64,000 bases of DNA from Aerolutibacter ruishenii (lineage in GTDB: Bacteria > Pseudomonadota > Gammaproteobacteria > Xanthomonadales > Xanthomonadaceae). Shown here in pieces: positions 1-9,532 of this stretch. Position 1 is the first letter of the stretch; each line of letters starts with the position of its first letter. Where the stretch lies: contig NZ_VLKP01000001.1 of assembly GCF_007830115.1 (NCBI RefSeq), forward strand, positions 1 to 64,000, read 5' to 3'. The notes beneath the pieces were generated by a model. It saw nothing but the letters and a program-made list of their open reading frames with translations, ran no database searches and had not been told where the DNA came from. A program made the translations under genes and the position numbers.

Positions 1-623
1 TCACGCTCCGGCAGCGGGATGAACGTGTCCAGCGCGTCCACCAGCTTCAGGATCGCCGGCACGCCGATCTCCGACTGGTCGCCTTCCAGCGCCAGGCGGG
101 CCGAACCGTGGATGATCGGGGTGTCGTCGCCCGGGAAGTCGTACTTGCTCAGCAGCTCGCGCACTTCCATCTCGACCAGCTCGAGCAGCTCGGCGTCGTC
201 AACCATGTCGGCCTTGTTCAGGAACACCACGATGTACGGCACGCCGACCTGACGCGACAGCAGGATGTGCTCGCGGGTCTGCGGCATCGGGCCGTCAGCG
301 GCCGAGCACACCAGGATCGCACCGTCCATCTGCGCCGCACCGGTGATCATGTTCTTCACGTAGTCGGCGTGGCCCGGGCAGTCCACGTGCGCGTAGTGAC
401 GGGTCGGGCTTTCGTACTCGACGTGCGCGGTCGAGATCGTGATGCCGCGCGCCTTCTCTTCCGGCGCCGCGTCGATCGAGGAGTAATCCTTGAACTCGCC
501 GCCAAAACGCTCCGCGCCCACCTTGGTCAGCGCCGCGGTCAGCGTGGTCTTGCCGTGGTCAACGTGACCGATGGTGCCCACGTTCACGTGCGGCTTGGTG
601 CGCTCGAACTTACCCTTGGCCAT
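1..623 (-). CDS. tuf: Elongation factor Tu, N-terminal part (runs off the window)
   Basis: EF-Tu is the GTPase that carries aminoacyl-tRNA to the ribosomal A site. The reading frame begins with [20 protein letters not shown], the usual EF-Tu start. The P-loop GHVDHGKT is at residues 19-26, followed by the switch I GITIS, the DCPGH motif near residue 81 and the guanine-specificity NKAD motif near 136. About 207 codons are present; domains 2 and 3 lie outside the window. The gene follows three tRNA genes in the order Tyr-Gly-Thr-tuf, the arrangement of the E. coli tufB transcript, so it is probably co-transcribed with them. Identity is certain; only the 3' end is missing. Confidence 0.97.
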   Translation of the reverse strand, partial: MAKGKFERTKPHVNVGTIGHVDHGKTTLTAALTKVGAERFGGEFKDYSSIDAAPEEKARGITISTAHVEYESPTRHYAHVDCPGHADYVKNMITGAAQMDGAILVCSAADGPMPQTREHILLSRQVGVPYIVVFLNKADMVDDAELLELVEMEVRELLSKYDFPGDDTPIIHGSARLALEGDQSEIGVPAILKLVDALDTFIPLPER

Positions 624-662
624 GGCTGCTTCTCAATGGTTGTGCGGATGCGTTTGAAAGGA

Positions 663-738
663 TGGTGCTCACGAATGGAATCGAACCATCGACCTCCTCC
701 TTACCAAGGAGGTGCTCTACCGACTGAGCTACGTGAGC
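663..738 (-). tRNA. tRNA-Thr (GGT anticodon)
   Basis: The 76-nt cloverleaf is readable on the minus strand: a 7-bp acceptor stem (GCTCACG with CGTGAGC), an anticodon arm CCTCC-TTGGTAA-GGAGG with anticodon GGT, a T arm with GGTTCGATTCC, and an encoded CCA. It lies between tRNA-Gly and tuf and is most likely cut from the tRNA-tuf transcript. Confidence 0.96.
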
Positions 739-778
739 ACGTTGTACAAGCGGGTCAAACTGTCGCGGCAATCAATGG

Positions 779-852
779 TGGAGCGGGAGACGGGAATCGA
801 ACCCGCGCTAGTAGCTTGGAAGGCTACAGTTCTACCATTGAACTACTCCCGC
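779..852 (-). tRNA. tRNA-Gly (TCC anticodon)
   Basis: The 74-nt cloverleaf has acceptor stem GCGGGAG/CTCCCGC, anticodon arm GTAGC-CTTCCAA-GCTAC with anticodon TCC, a T arm with GGTTCGATTCC and an encoded CCA. It is the middle tRNA of the Tyr-Gly-Thr cluster upstream of tuf. Confidence 0.96.
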
Positions 853-934
853 GCCGGACTGACCTGCTTGGGTACTGCGCCGGCGACTGGTAAGGCCGTC
901 GGTTTACTGCGATCTCCGCCAAGCCCCGTGGAGC

Positions 935-1020
935 TGGTGGAGGGAGGTGGATTCGAACCACCGAAGGCGTAAGCCAGCAGATTTACAGTCTGCCCCCGTT
1001 GGCCGCTTGGGTATCCCTCC
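935..1020 (-). tRNA. tRNA-Tyr (GTA anticodon)
   Basis: The 86-nt class II tRNA has acceptor stem GGAGGGA/TCCCTCC, anticodon arm GCAGA-CTGTAAA-TCTGC with anticodon GTA, a long variable arm and an encoded CCA. It is the first gene of the tRNA-tuf transcript and starts 12 bases after the -10 box described next. Confidence 0.96.
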
Positions 1021-1032
1021 GAAGAGCCCGCA

Positions 1033-1061
1033 ATTCTGGCGGTGTTGAACGTGGAAGTCAA
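1033..1061 (-). promoter_or_regulatory. Sigma-70-type promoter of the tRNA-Tyr/Gly/Thr-tuf operon
   Basis: On the minus strand a -35 box TTGACT (1061-1056) and a -10 box CAGAAT (1038-1033) are separated by exactly 17 bases. Transcription would start about 7 bases downstream, just ahead of tRNA-Tyr. The downstream bases GCGGGCTCTTC are GC-rich, as in the discriminators of stringently controlled stable-RNA promoters (inference). Confidence 0.78.
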
Positions 1062-1156
1062 CGCCTGAATGGCGAAAATTTTCGTTGTCACCCCGTGCGG
1101 CGGAACGGGTCCTGGATTCTAACGCGAATCCCCCACCCCTGCCGAGCGGACAGGAT

Positions 1157-2248
1157 TCAGACGTTGAAGCGGAAGTGCAGGACGTCGCCTTCCTGTACGC
1201 GATACTCCTTGCCTTCCAGGCGCATGCGGCCGGCCTCGCGCGCGCCGGCCTCGCCCTTGTACTTCAGGAAGTCGTCGTAGCCGATGGTCTCGGCGCGGAT
1301 GAAGCCCTTCTCGAAGTCGGTGTGGATGACGGCGGCCGCCTGCGGCGCGGTGGCGCCGGCCTTGACCGTCCACGCGCGGACTTCCTTGACGCCGGCGGTG
1401 AAGTAGGTCTGCAGGCCGAGCAGCTTGTAGGCGGCACGGATGACGCGGTTCAGACCCGGCTCGTCCAGGCCGAGGTCCGCGAGGAACGCGTCTCGGTCCT
1501 CATCCTCCAACTGGCTCATTTCCTCTTCGATCGCGGCGCAGACGGCCACGACCTCGGCACCCTCGGTGACGGCGCGGGCGCGCACGGCGTCCAGGTGCGG
1601 GTTGTTGTCGAAGCCATCCTCCTGCACGTTGGCGATGTACAGCACCGGCTTGAGGGTCAGCAGGAACAGGTCGCGCAGCAGGGCCTTGTCCTCGTCGGAC
1701 AGGCCCAGCGAGCGGGCGGCCTTGCCGGCGTCCAAGCCGGCGCGGACGCGACCCAGCACTTCGGCACGGGCCTTGGCGTCCTTGTCGCCGGTCTTGGCCG
1801 AGCGCTCGGCGCGCTGCAGGGCCTTCTCCACCGAATCGAGGTCGGCCAGGGCCAGCTCGGTGTCGATGGTGTCGATGTCGGCGATCGGGTCGACCTTGTT
1901 GTTGACGTGGATGACGTCATCGTTCTCGAAGCAGCGCACCACGTGGGTGATGGCGTCGACTTCGCGGATGTGGGCGAGGAACTTGTTGCCCAGGCCTTCA
2001 CCGCTGGCCGCGCCGGCGACCAGGCCGGCGATGTCGACGAACTCGACCGCGGTGGGGATCACGCGCTCGGGCTTTACGATTTCGGCCAGCGCGCCGAGGC
2101 GCGGGTCCGGTACGGGCACCACGCCGACATTGGGCTCGATGGTGCAGAACGGGAAGTTGGCGGCCGCAATCCCGGCCTTGGTCAGGGCGTTGAAGAGGGT
2201 CGATTTGCCGACGTTGGGCAGACCGACGATGCCGCACTTGATACCCAT
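1157..2248 (-). CDS. ychF: Redox-regulated ATPase YchF (Obg-like)
   Basis: YchF is a P-loop NTPase of the Obg family that prefers ATP; it binds ribosomes and is linked to the oxidative stress response. The start [16 protein letters not shown] holds the P-loop GLPNVGKS at residues 9-16; the G3 region reads EFVDIAGLV, and a C-terminal TGS domain ends the 363-residue protein, the usual length. The frame is open further upstream, but the family begins at this ATG. It is the last gene of a minus-strand run (prs, rplY, pth, ychF). The pth-ychF neighbourhood is conserved in many proteobacteria. Confidence 0.95.
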   Translation of the reverse strand: MGIKCGIVGLPNVGKSTLFNALTKAGIAAANFPFCTIEPNVGVVPVPDPRLGALAEIVKPERVIPTAVEFVDIAGLVAGAASGEGLGNKFLAHIREVDAITHVVRCFENDDVIHVNNKVDPIADIDTIDTELALADLDSVEKALQRAERSAKTGDKDAKARAEVLGRVRAGLDAGKAARSLGLSDEDKALLRDLFLLTLKPVLYIANVQEDGFDNNPHLDAVRARAVTEGAEVVAVCAAIEEEMSQLEDEDRDAFLADLGLDEPGLNRVIRAAYKLLGLQTYFTAGVKEVRAWTVKAGATAPQAAAVIHTDFEKGFIRAETIGYDDFLKYKGEAGAREAGRMRLEGKEYRVQEGDVLHFRFNV

Positions 2249-2301
2249 GACGCGTGTTCTCGCTCTGTTGTGGGGCCGGCGGGGCCGGACCCGGAAAATG
2301 C

Positions 2302-2408
2302 GCCTGCCCGGTGGCAGGCCCGTTGTTGCGGAGGGCCGCCTCGGCGGCCCTTGTGGTGCCTGACCGCCTCCGGCGGCCTCTTGTTGCGTATGGCTGCTTC
2401 CGGCAGCC
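2302..2408. repeat. Four short hairpins in tandem between pth and ychF
   Basis: Four inverted repeats follow one another: 2302-2308/2313-2319 (7 bp, GCCTGCC), 2333-2340/2343-2350 (8 bp, GGGCCGCC), 2364-2368/2372-2376 (5 bp) and 2392-2397/2403-2408 (6 bp). Similar TTGTTG or TTGTGG tracts follow the first three. They fill about half of the 199-base gap. They could slow or stop transcription or protect the pth mRNA end. None has a clean U tract on the minus strand, so a simple terminator is not proven. Confidence 0.6.
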
Positions 2409-2447
2409 GGATGGGCGGGATGGCGCAAGCGCCCTGCCCCGCCGAGG

Positions 2448-3029
2448 TCACGTCCGGGCGGTGTGCAGCCGCTTCATGGCCTCGTTGATGTCACCGGTGA
2501 CGGCCAGCGGCATGACGTCGATGGCGTCGTCGATGGCGCGCAGGATGGCGGCTTCATCACCCTGGCCGGGGCGGCCCAGCACCCACGGGGTGACCTTGTC
2601 CTTGTGGCCGGGGTGGCCGATGCCCACGCGCAGGCGGTGGAACTTGCCGTGCCCGAGCAGGCGGATGGTGTCGCGCAGGCCGTTCTGGCCGCCGTGGCCG
2701 CCGTCGAACTTGAGGCGGGCGGTGCCAGGGGGCAGGTCGAGCTCGTCGTGTGCCAGCAGCGCTTCCTCGGGCTCGATCTTCCAGTAGCGCAGCGCGGCGG
2801 CGACCGACTTGCCGGACAGGTTCATGAACGTGGCGGGCTTCAGCAGCCAGACGTTCTGCCCGGCGATCTCGACCTTGGCGGTCTCGCCGAACAGCTTGGA
2901 CTCCAGCCCGAAGCGCCCACCGAATTTTTCCGCGAGGGCGTCAACAAACCAGAACCCGGCGTTGTGCCGGGTCCGGGTGTGTTCGGAGCCGGGATTGCCC
3001 AGCCCGACGATGAGGCGCAAACCGGCCAT
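2448..3029 (-). CDS. pth: Peptidyl-tRNA hydrolase
   Basis: Pth releases peptides from peptidyl-tRNAs dropped by stalled ribosomes and recycles the tRNA. The protein opens with [11 protein letters not shown], then has the catalytic His at residue 22 (RHNAGFW) with Asn12 nearby, and the [12 protein letters not shown] segment holding the conserved Asp near residue 95. At 193 residues it matches the bacterial family. It is 54 bases downstream of rplY in the same direction, a common pairing in this group. Confidence 0.96.
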   Translation of the reverse strand: MAGLRLIVGLGNPGSEHTRTRHNAGFWFVDALAEKFGGRFGLESKLFGETAKVEIAGQNVWLLKPATFMNLSGKSVAAALRYWKIEPEEALLAHDELDLPPGTARLKFDGGHGGQNGLRDTIRLLGHGKFHRLRVGIGHPGHKDKVTPWVLGRPGQGDEAAILRAIDDAIDVMPLAVTGDINEAMKRLHTART

Positions 3030-3083
3030 CGGTCATTCGCACGCGACCCCGACCGGCATGCCGGCCGGGGTGCGGGAGTGCGG

Positions 3084-3701
3084 TTACTCCGCGGCTTCGC
3101 CTTCGGCGGCGCCTTCGGCTTCGACGCGGCCCGGCTTGGCGATCACGACGGCAACATCGTGCTCCTTGCCCAGCTTCAGTTCCGGCAGCTCGACGCCCTT
3201 GGGCAGCTTGAGCTGCGACAGGTGGATCACGTCGCCCGACTTCAGCGCGCCCAGGTCAACCTCGATGAACTCCGGCAGGTCCTTCGGCAGGCAGCTGACG
3301 GTGACTTCGTTGAGCTCGTGGGTGATGACCACGTCGGCGGCCTTGCCGGCCGGCGAGCTGTCCTGGTTGGTGAAGTGCAGCGGCACCGCGGCCTTCAGGG
3401 CCTGGTTGGCGTCCACGCGCTGGAAGTCCAGGTGCATGATGATCTGCTTGTACGGGTGGCGCTGCATGTCACGCAGCAGCACGCTCTCGACCTTGCCGTC
3501 GATGTCCAGGTTCAGGATCGAGGAGTAGAACCACTCGTTCTGCTGGGCGAGCCAGATCTTCTCGTGGTCGAGCTGGATGGCCTGCGGCGCGGACTTGCCG
3601 CCGTAGACGATGGCCGGGATCGAAGCAGCGTGGCGCAGGCGGCGGCTCGCACCCTTCCCCTCGACAGCGCGGCCCGTGGCCTTGATGGTGTGTTCGGACA
3701 T
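3084..3701 (-). CDS. rplY: 50S ribosomal protein L25, long general-stress (Ctc) form
   Basis: L25 binds 5S rRNA. This is the two-domain Ctc/TL5 form of 205 residues rather than the short 94-residue E. coli protein. The N-terminal half (MSEHTIKATGR to about residue 95) is the 5S-binding domain. The C-terminal half (residues about 100-185) is the extra domain, and the chain ends in a Glu/Ala-rich acidic tail. The gene sits between prs and pth, its usual place in proteobacteria. Confidence 0.95.
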   Translation of the reverse strand: MSEHTIKATGRAVEGKGASRRLRHAASIPAIVYGGKSAPQAIQLDHEKIWLAQQNEWFYSSILNLDIDGKVESVLLRDMQRHPYKQIIMHLDFQRVDANQALKAAVPLHFTNQDSSPAGKAADVVITHELNEVTVSCLPKDLPEFIEVDLGALKSGDVIHLSQLKLPKGVELPELKLGKEHDVAVVIAKPGRVEAEGAAEGEAAE

Positions 3702-3728
3702 TTCTGTATCTCACTTTGCTTGCATGGA

Positions 3729-3746
3729 ACCCGCCTCGCGGCGGGT
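3729..3746 (-). other. Hairpin between prs and rplY
   Basis: A perfect 7-bp inverted repeat (ACCCGCC/GGCGGGT) with a 4-base loop lies about 27 bases upstream of the rplY start. No U tract follows it on the minus strand, so it is more likely a processing or attenuation structure than a full terminator. Confidence 0.45.
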
Positions 3747-3849
3747 GGTAACGCTCATCCGCGACCAGATGAGCGGTTTGCGATGTTGGCCGAAGCCGCC
3801 ATCGCGATTCACTGCGCACCCGGCCGAGAGAGCCGCGCGCGCGTCTTGA

Positions 3850-4809
3850 TCAATCGACGTACAACGAACTCACCGACTCGCCAAAGGCGACGCGGCGGAT
3901 GGTCTCGGCCAGCAGCTCGGCGACGCTGAGCTGGCGGATCTTGCCGCAGGCCTTGGCCGCATCGGACAGCTTGATGGTGTCGGTGACCACCAGCTCGTCC
4001 AGCTGCGACCTGGTGACGTTGTCGAGGGCCGCGCCCGACAGCACCGGATGGGTGCAGTAGGCGGCGACCTTGCGTGCGCCACGCTCCTTGAGGGCGTTGG
4101 CGGCGGCGCACAGGGTGCCGGCGGTGTCGACGATGTCGTCCACCAGCACGCAGGTCTTGCCTTCGACATCACCGATGATGTTCATCACGGTGGCGACGTT
4201 GGCGCGCGGGCGGCGCTTGTCGATGATGGCCAGGTCGGCGTCGTCCAGTCGCTTGGCGATGGCGCGGGCGCGGACCACGCCGCCCACGTCCGGCGACACG
4301 ACCACCATGTTGTCGGTGCCGTGCGCGCGCCAGATGTCGGCCAGCAGCAGCGGCGAGGCGTAGACGTTGTCGACCGGGATGTCGAAGAAGCCCTGGATCT
4401 GGTCGGCGTGCAGGTCGACGGTCAGCACGCGGTCGGTGCCGACGGCACCGAACATCTTGGCCGCGACCTTGGCGGTGATCGGCACGCGCGAGGAACGCGG
4501 GCGGCGGTCCTGGCGGGCGTAACCGAAGTACGGCACCACCGCGGTGACGCTGGACGCCGAGGCGCGCTTGAGCGCGTCCACCAGCACCAGCAGTTCCATG
4601 AAGTTCTCGGCGGTCGGGGCATTGGTCGGCTGGATGACGAACACTTCCTGCCGGCGCACGTTCTCTTCGATTTCCACCTGGACCTCGCCGTCGGAGAAGC
4701 GGCTGACCAGGGCCTTGCCCGGACGCACGCCGAGTTCCTTGCACACGGCGTCGGCAAGCGGGCGGTTGGCGTTGCCGCTGAACACCAGCAGGTTGCGATC
4801 GGTCTGCAC
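3850..4809 (-). CDS. prs: Ribose-phosphate pyrophosphokinase (PRPP synthetase)
   Basis: Prs makes PRPP from ribose 5-phosphate and ATP for purine, pyrimidine, His, Trp and NAD synthesis. Seen in the 319-residue product are the N-terminal [10 protein letters not shown], the metal-binding DLHADQ at 132-137 and the PRPP loop DDIVDTAGT at 224-232. I start at the GTG codon (protein beginning [11 protein letters not shown]), with GGAG about 9 bases upstream. The frame stays open to an upstream ATG at 4890, but that ATG lies inside the tRNA-Gln gene and would add 27 residues unknown in the family. Confidence 0.95.
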   Translation of the reverse strand: MQTDRNLLVFSGNANRPLADAVCKELGVRPGKALVSRFSDGEVQVEIEENVRRQEVFVIQPTNAPTAENFMELLVLVDALKRASASSVTAVVPYFGYARQDRRPRSSRVPITAKVAAKMFGAVGTDRVLTVDLHADQIQGFFDIPVDNVYASPLLLADIWRAHGTDNMVVVSPDVGGVVRARAIAKRLDDADLAIIDKRRPRANVATVMNIIGDVEGKTCVLVDDIVDTAGTLCAAANALKERGARKVAAYCTHPVLSGAALDNVTRSQLDELVVTDTIKLSDAAKACGKIRQLSVAELLAETIRRVAFGESVSSLYVD

Positions 4810-4847
4810 GGAAAAACTCCAGCGGTTGCGGGCGTCGGGGGGCGAAT

Positions 4848-4924
4848 TGGCAGGGGCGGTAGGATTCGAACCTACGGATGCCAGGATCAAAACCTGGTGC
4901 CTTGGGCCTCTTGGCGACGCCCCT
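4848..4924 (-). tRNA. tRNA-Gln (TTG anticodon)
   Basis: The cloverleaf on the minus strand has acceptor stem AGGGGCG/CGCCCCT, anticodon arm CCAGG-TTTTGAT-CCTGG with anticodon TTG, a T arm with GGTTCGAATCC, and GCCA at the 3' end. It lies 12 bases after the ispE stop and 38 bases before the prs start, so it is embedded in a protein-coding transcript. Confidence 0.95.
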
Positions 4925-4936
4925 GCGGTGACTCGT

Positions 4937-5806
4937 TCAGCAGTTGGCTTCGAGCGCGGCGTGCAGCGGTGAACGCGCAGCGCCCGCCGCCACCCAGGCC
5001 TGCAGGCCGGGGGGCAACGCCGCCAGTGCAGCCCCGGCCGACTCGCGCGAGGCGAATTCGACGAAGACCACGCTGCCGGACCCGGTCAAACGCGGCGTGC
5101 CGACGCGCGACAGGGCCTGGAACACGGCTTCGACCGCCGGTTCACGCCCGCGCAGCACCGGCTCGAACGCATTGCCGAGCGGTACACCCGAAACGAAGTC
5201 CGACATTGTCGCGGGCGCGGCATTGCGCGTCAAATCGGGGGACTGGAACAGCGCGGCGGTGGGCGCATGCACGCCTGGGGCAACGAGCAGGTACCACGCC
5301 GGTGGCAGGGATATGGGGGTGAGCTGCTCGCCCACGCCTTCGGCCCAGGCGTTGTCGCCACGAACGAAGACCGGGACGTCGGCACCCAGCCGCAGGCCGA
5401 GTGCGGCGAGGCGATCGACGTCGAAACCCGTGCCCCAGAGCCGGTTGAGCGCCACCAGCACAGTGGCGGCGTCGGATGAGCCGCCGCCGAGCCCGCCGCC
5501 TGCCGGGATGCGCTTTTCGATGACGATGTCGGCACCTTTGGTACAATTCGCCTCAATTTGAAGCAGCTTGGCGGCACGAACGGTCAAATCATCGGCTTCG
5601 GCGACACCTTCGACCGAGCCGCCGTGGCGGACGATCCGGCCGTCATCGCGGACTCGCAGGCGCAGGCTGTCGCCCCAGTCGAGGATGCGGAACACGCTCT
5701 GCAGCAGATGGTAGCCGTCGGCGCGGCGGCCCACGATGCGCAGGAACAGGTTGAGCTTGGCCGGGGCTGGCCAGACCGTCCAGCCAGAGGGATTGGCGGG
5801 GTGCAT
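4937..5806 (-). CDS. ispE: 4-diphosphocytidyl-2-C-methyl-D-erythritol kinase
   Basis: IspE phosphorylates CDP-methylerythritol in the non-mevalonate isoprenoid pathway. The 289-residue GHMP kinase has [11 protein letters not shown] near the N-terminus (residues 12-22), with the catalytic Lys, and the ATP loop [14 protein letters not shown] at 101-114. The ATG used (MHPANPSGW) lies 5 bases after the lolB stop. The lolB-ispE-tRNA-Gln-prs order is a classic gammaproteobacterial arrangement. Confidence 0.96.
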   Translation of the reverse strand: MHPANPSGWTVWPAPAKLNLFLRIVGRRADGYHLLQSVFRILDWGDSLRLRVRDDGRIVRHGGSVEGVAEADDLTVRAAKLLQIEANCTKGADIVIEKRIPAGGGLGGGSSDAATVLVALNRLWGTGFDVDRLAALGLRLGADVPVFVRGDNAWAEGVGEQLTPISLPPAWYLLVAPGVHAPTAALFQSPDLTRNAAPATMSDFVSGVPLGNAFEPVLRGREPAVEAVFQALSRVGTPRLTGSGSVVFVEFASRESAGAALAALPPGLQAWVAAGAARSPLHAALEANC

Positions 5807-5811
5807 GGCGG

Positions 5812-6474
5812 TTACCGGCTGTCCTGGGCGCCGGCTTCTCCCCACTGGTCGACGATGAGGCGGACGCGGGCGTCGCCGCGGCGGGCATCGATGCGGGAAG
5901 GAAACGCGTGGTCGAGGCTGGCCTCGGGCCAGGTATAGGCAATGTCCCACCCTCCCTGGGCGATGCGCGCCGGGCGCAGGTCGGGGCCGAACTGGATCAC
6001 CGCCCCGCCCGCCGCGGGCGAGCGCAGGCCGCGGACCCAGTCGCCCAGCGAGGTGACGGGGATGTCCCAGCCGGTGGCCTCGCGCAGCAGGAGCGCGGCA
6101 TCGGAGCCGGTGCGCGGGCCGCCTTCCAGGCCTTCCAGGCGTGCGACGCCTGTCGCGCCGTCAACGCTGAGCTGCCAGCTCTGGCGGGTGACCGGCGCGC
6201 TGAGTGCCACCCGGTAGCCGTCACGGTCCTGCGTCCAGTCGATGCGGCCGCTGCCGCCGTTGCTGCCGTTGGACACCGCGATGCGACCGGCCAGTGACCA
6301 GTCGGTCCGGGGGCGCAGTTCGGCTTCACGGGCGGCTTGTTGTTGCTCGGCCACGGCCTGCCGCTCGGGCGACAGCACGGTGGCGGACGGCACGGTGACG
6401 CAGCCGGCCAGTGTCGCGGCCAGCAGGCCGGGTAGCAGCAGGCTGCGGCGGGAGGCATTCGACGGGGAGGTCAT
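5812..6474 (-). CDS. lolB: Outer-membrane lipoprotein receptor LolB
   Basis: LolB accepts lipoproteins from LolA at the inner face of the outer membrane and inserts them. The 220-residue precursor has an N-terminal signal with lipobox LAGC, giving the lipidated Cys25, then the LolB core with [12 protein letters not shown] and DYR-like segments. The start ATG overlaps the stop of the upstream TPR gene by 4 bases (ATGA), so the two are coupled. Position between the TPR gene and ispE matches the known cluster. Confidence 0.93.
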   Translation of the reverse strand: MTSPSNASRRSLLLPGLLAATLAGCVTVPSATVLSPERQAVAEQQQAAREAELRPRTDWSLAGRIAVSNGSNGGSGRIDWTQDRDGYRVALSAPVTRQSWQLSVDGATGVARLEGLEGGPRTGSDAALLLREATGWDIPVTSLGDWVRGLRSPAAGGAVIQFGPDLRPARIAQGGWDIAYTWPEASLDHAFPSRIDARRGDARVRLIVDQWGEAGAQDSR

Positions 6475-8153
6475 GCGCCCACATTCTCCATCGCGCGCTT
6501 GAGCGAGCGGTTGTCAGGATCGAGCTTGCGCGCCTCGTCAAAGTACTTGCGCGCTTCGTCGGTCCTGCCCAGCTTCCACAGCACCTCGCCCAGGTGCGCG
6601 GCGATCTCGGGATCCTTCTGCAGGGTGAAGGCGCGGCGCAGTTCGACCAGTGCGTCCTGCAGGCGGCCGAGGCGGTACAGCACCCAGCCGTAGCTGTCGA
6701 TGATGGCGGCGTTGTCCGGCTCGGCGGTGCGGGCGCGGTCGATCAGCTCCAGCGCCTCCTGGTAGCGGTCGGTGCGGTCGGCCAGGGTGTAGCCCAGCGC
6801 GTTGAGCGCGGCCACGCTGTCGGGTTCCACGACCAGGATCTTGCGGAAGTCGGCCTCCGCGCGGGCGATGTCGTCGCGGCGCTCCCAGCCCAGGGCTCGG
6901 GCGTAGAGGATTTCGAGATCGTCGGGAAAGGCGGCCAGGCCGCGGGCGAACGCGTCCAGCTCGCCGGCGTCGTTGCGATCCTTGGCGAGCAGCGAAGCTT
7001 CCAGCAGATAGGCATCGCGGCGGGCGTCATCGGGGGCCGAGCCATCGGCCTGCAGTTCGCGCAGCGCCCGGAATGCCTCCGGCGCGCGGCCGATCTCATG
7101 CAGCACACTGGCGGTGCGCAGCCGCGCCAGCCAGCGCAACGGGCCACCAGGCACGCCGCCGTACCAGTCCAGGGCCTGCTCGTGGCGGTCCAGGAACTCG
7201 GCGATCTGGCCCAGCAGCAGGCGGCGCTGCGGGTCTGGACGCGATGCACCGCGCGCCAGCTCGTCGTACAGGCGGCCCAGCCCCTGCTTGTCTTCGGCCT
7301 GCGCCATCAGCGAGGCGCGATGCGCAAAGCTTTCGTCATCCTGCGGGCCGGTGGCGAGGATCGCCTCTGCGCGGCGCAGGTCACCCAGCTGCGCGTATTC
7401 CTGCGCCAATGCCGTGCGGAGGCTGACGTCGACGGCTGCACCGCCGGCGACCGAATCGAGCGCTGCCTTGGCCTCGCCGACCTTGCCGGCCTCGCGCAGT
7501 TGGCTGGCGCGCAGCAGGGCCACGCGCGGTTCACCCGGGAAACGCTCCACCACCTCCGCCACGATGCGCTCGGCCAGTTTGGGCTGGTCCAGGCGCTGGG
7601 CGAGGCCACCGAACGCCAACCAGGCCTGCAGTTGGTTGGGCAGCAACCTGCGATCCAGGATGTAGGTGAGCAGGCGCGACGCCTGCGCGGGCTCGCCGGC
7701 GCCACTGCCGAGCACCGAGAGCGCCTGGCGCCAGCCCTCCTGGTCGCCGCTGCGCAGCAGGATGGTCAGATGCTTGCGGGCAATGCGCTCCCTGCCCTGG
7801 CGCAACGCCAGCGTGGCCTCGGCGGCGGTCAGGCCGTGGCCGCTGCCACCCAGGCGCCGCCACAGCACGAGGGCCTCGTTGGCGCGTTCATCGTCCTTGG
7901 CCAGCAACGCGATGCGGGTAGCTCGCTCGGCCAGCGCCACGTCCTGGGCGGTGCGTGCGGCATCGAGGTACCAGCGCGATGCCTCGTCGAGCTTGCCTGA
8001 CTGCAGTGCGAACTCACCGGCGAGCAACGGCTCGATGGCCTCGCCGACCCGGTCCTTCGCGGGCGCGGTGACCGGCGGCGCGGCATGCAAGGCCCCGGCC
8101 AGGCTGAGCGCGACGAGAACGGTGACGGCAATGGAACGCACGGTAGCGGGCAT
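6471..8153 (-). CDS. Exported tetratricopeptide-repeat protein
   Basis: This 560-residue protein begins with a probable signal peptide ([20 protein letters not shown], cleavage likely after ALHA). The rest is helical repeats; the clearest TPR units are in the C-terminal 150 residues ([20 protein letters not shown], then [20 protein letters not shown], then [20 protein letters not shown]). The longer open frame upstream lacks a signal sequence, so I use the internal ATG. The gene is coupled to lolB by ATGA and divergent from hemA. Such proteins are common beside lolB in Xanthomonadaceae. A role as a periplasmic scaffold in outer-membrane assembly is only inference. Confidence 0.88.
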   Translation of the reverse strand: MPATVRSIAVTVLVALSLAGALHAAPPVTAPAKDRVGEAIEPLLAGEFALQSGKLDEASRWYLDAARTAQDVALAERATRIALLAKDDERANEALVLWRRLGGSGHGLTAAEATLALRQGRERIARKHLTILLRSGDQEGWRQALSVLGSGAGEPAQASRLLTYILDRRLLPNQLQAWLAFGGLAQRLDQPKLAERIVAEVVERFPGEPRVALLRASQLREAGKVGEAKAALDSVAGGAAVDVSLRTALAQEYAQLGDLRRAEAILATGPQDDESFAHRASLMAQAEDKQGLGRLYDELARGASRPDPQRRLLLGQIAEFLDRHEQALDWYGGVPGGPLRWLARLRTASVLHEIGRAPEAFRALRELQADGSAPDDARRDAYLLEASLLAKDRNDAGELDAFARGLAAFPDDLEILYARALGWERRDDIARAEADFRKILVVEPDSVAALNALGYTLADRTDRYQEALELIDRARTAEPDNAAIIDSYGWVLYRLGRLQDALVELRRAFTLQKDPEIAAHLGEVLWKLGRTDEARKYFDEARKLDPDNRSLKRAMENVGA

Positions 8154-8236
8154 GGGAGGGGCTCGGACCGGTAGAATGGCGGCCCACGGTAGCCAGCAGC
8201 TTATCGCAAGCACCTGAACGGAAGTCCGCCCGAAAC

Positions 8237-9532
8237 ATGAGCCTGTTCGTCCTCGGCCTCAACCACCAGACCGCGCCGGTGAGCCTGCGCGAGCGGGTGT
8301 CGTTCTCAGGCGACGGCGTCACGTCGGCGCTGGAAGCATTGCGCGGGCTGCCCACCGTCAGTGAGGTGGCCTTGCTGTCCACCTGCAACCGCACTGAACT
8401 GTACGCGGTGACCGAAGACGATGGCGTGGCCCTGGCGGACTGGCTGTCCACCCACGGCAGCGGCAACGCAGAGCTGGACGCCTACCTCTACCGCCACCGC
8501 GATTCCGAAGCGGTGCGCCACCTGTTCCGCGTGGCCACCGGGCTGGACTCGCTGGTGCTGGGCGAGCCGCAGATTCTGGGGCAGGTGAAGGACGCATGGG
8601 CCGCCGCGCGAGAGGCCGGCAGCCTGGGGTCGCAGTTGGATCGTCTGTTCCAGCAGGCCTTCTCCACCGCCAAGCGCGCGCGCACCGATACTCGCATTGG
8701 GGCCAACCCGGTGTCGGTGGCGTCGGCGGCGGTACGGCTGGCACAGGAATCATTTGCAAGGATCGAGGATTCCACGGTCTTGCTCATCGGCGCAGGTGAG
8801 ACCATCGAGCTGGTCGCCCGCCACCTGATGCAGGGCAGGCCCAAGCGTCTGCTGGTGGCCAACCGCACCCTCGCCCACGCGCAGGAACTGGCCACGCGCC
8901 ACGGTGGCGTGGCGCTGCCGCTGACCGAGCTGGAGCGCCACCTGGCCGAAGCCGACGTGGTGTTTTCCGCCACTGCCGCGCGCGATCCGATCCTGACCAG
9001 GGCGCACGTGGCTGCGGCGCTGGCCGCGCGCAGGCATCGGCCGATGCTGCTGCTGGACCTGGCGGTACCGCGCGACATCGCGCCGGACGTGGCCGACCTG
9101 CGCGATGCCTTCCTGTACACCGTCGACGACCTGGAACGCGCCATCGAGGACAACCGCCGCGGCCGTCGCGAGGCCGCCGCGGAGGCCGAGGCCATCGTCG
9201 ACCTGCAGGTGGCGCGCTTCGTCGAGACGATGGCGGCCAGCACCCGCACCGCGCCACTCAAGCGCCTGCGCGCGCACGGCGAGGCAGCCAAGGCCGAAGT
9301 GCTGGCGAAGGCGCGGCAGCAACTGGCCTCCGGGCAGGATCCTTCTGAGGTGCTGGACTTCCTCGCGCACACACTGACCAACCGGCTGCTGCATGCGCCG
9401 ACCATTGCCCTGCGGGAGGCCGCGCTGACCGGCAACCACGACCTGGCCCAAGCGGCAAACCGCATGTTCCCCGCCCTCTCTTCCCACGCACCCGGACCGA
9501 CCCCGCCCGATGACGCCGACCCTGCGCCGTAA
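8237..9532 (+). CDS. hemA: Glutamyl-tRNA reductase
   Basis: HemA reduces glutamyl-tRNA to glutamate-1-semialdehyde, the first committed step of C5 haem synthesis. The 431-residue protein carries the catalytic Cys50 in [11 protein letters not shown], the [13 protein letters not shown] motif near 114, the NADPH-binding [17 protein letters not shown] near 181 and a C-terminal dimerisation helix. Its 3' end overlaps prfA by 23 bases. hemA divergent from lolB and followed by prfA is standard in gammaproteobacteria. Confidence 0.97.
   Translation: MSLFVLGLNHQTAPVSLRERVSFSGDGVTSALEALRGLPTVSEVALLSTCNRTELYAVTEDDGVALADWLSTHGSGNAELDAYLYRHRDSEAVRHLFRVATGLDSLVLGEPQILGQVKDAWAAAREAGSLGSQLDRLFQQAFSTAKRARTDTRIGANPVSVASAAVRLAQESFARIEDSTVLLIGAGETIELVARHLMQGRPKRLLVANRTLAHAQELATRHGGVALPLTELERHLAEADVVFSATAARDPILTRAHVAAALAARRHRPMLLLDLAVPRDIAPDVADLRDAFLYTVDDLERAIEDNRRGRREAAAEAEAIVDLQVARFVETMAASTRTAPLKRLRAHGEAAKAEVLAKARQQLASGQDPSEVLDFLAHTLTNRLLHAPTIALREAALTGNHDLAQAANRMFPALSSHAPGPTPPDDADPAP

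Noticed and set aside
108-972. Plus-strand frames across tuf and the tRNAs
   Set aside because: They run through the antisense of tuf and through tRNA genes, so they are not real genes.
1085-2488. Long open frame on the plus strand opposite ychF (467 codons)
   Set aside because: Overlaps ychF completely; its sequence is Gly/Val/Asp-rich noise of the high-GC opposite strand with no known motif. Similar frames opposite lolB/TPR (6411-8000), glnS (37632-39833) and ubiH (42803-45022) were rejected for the same reason.
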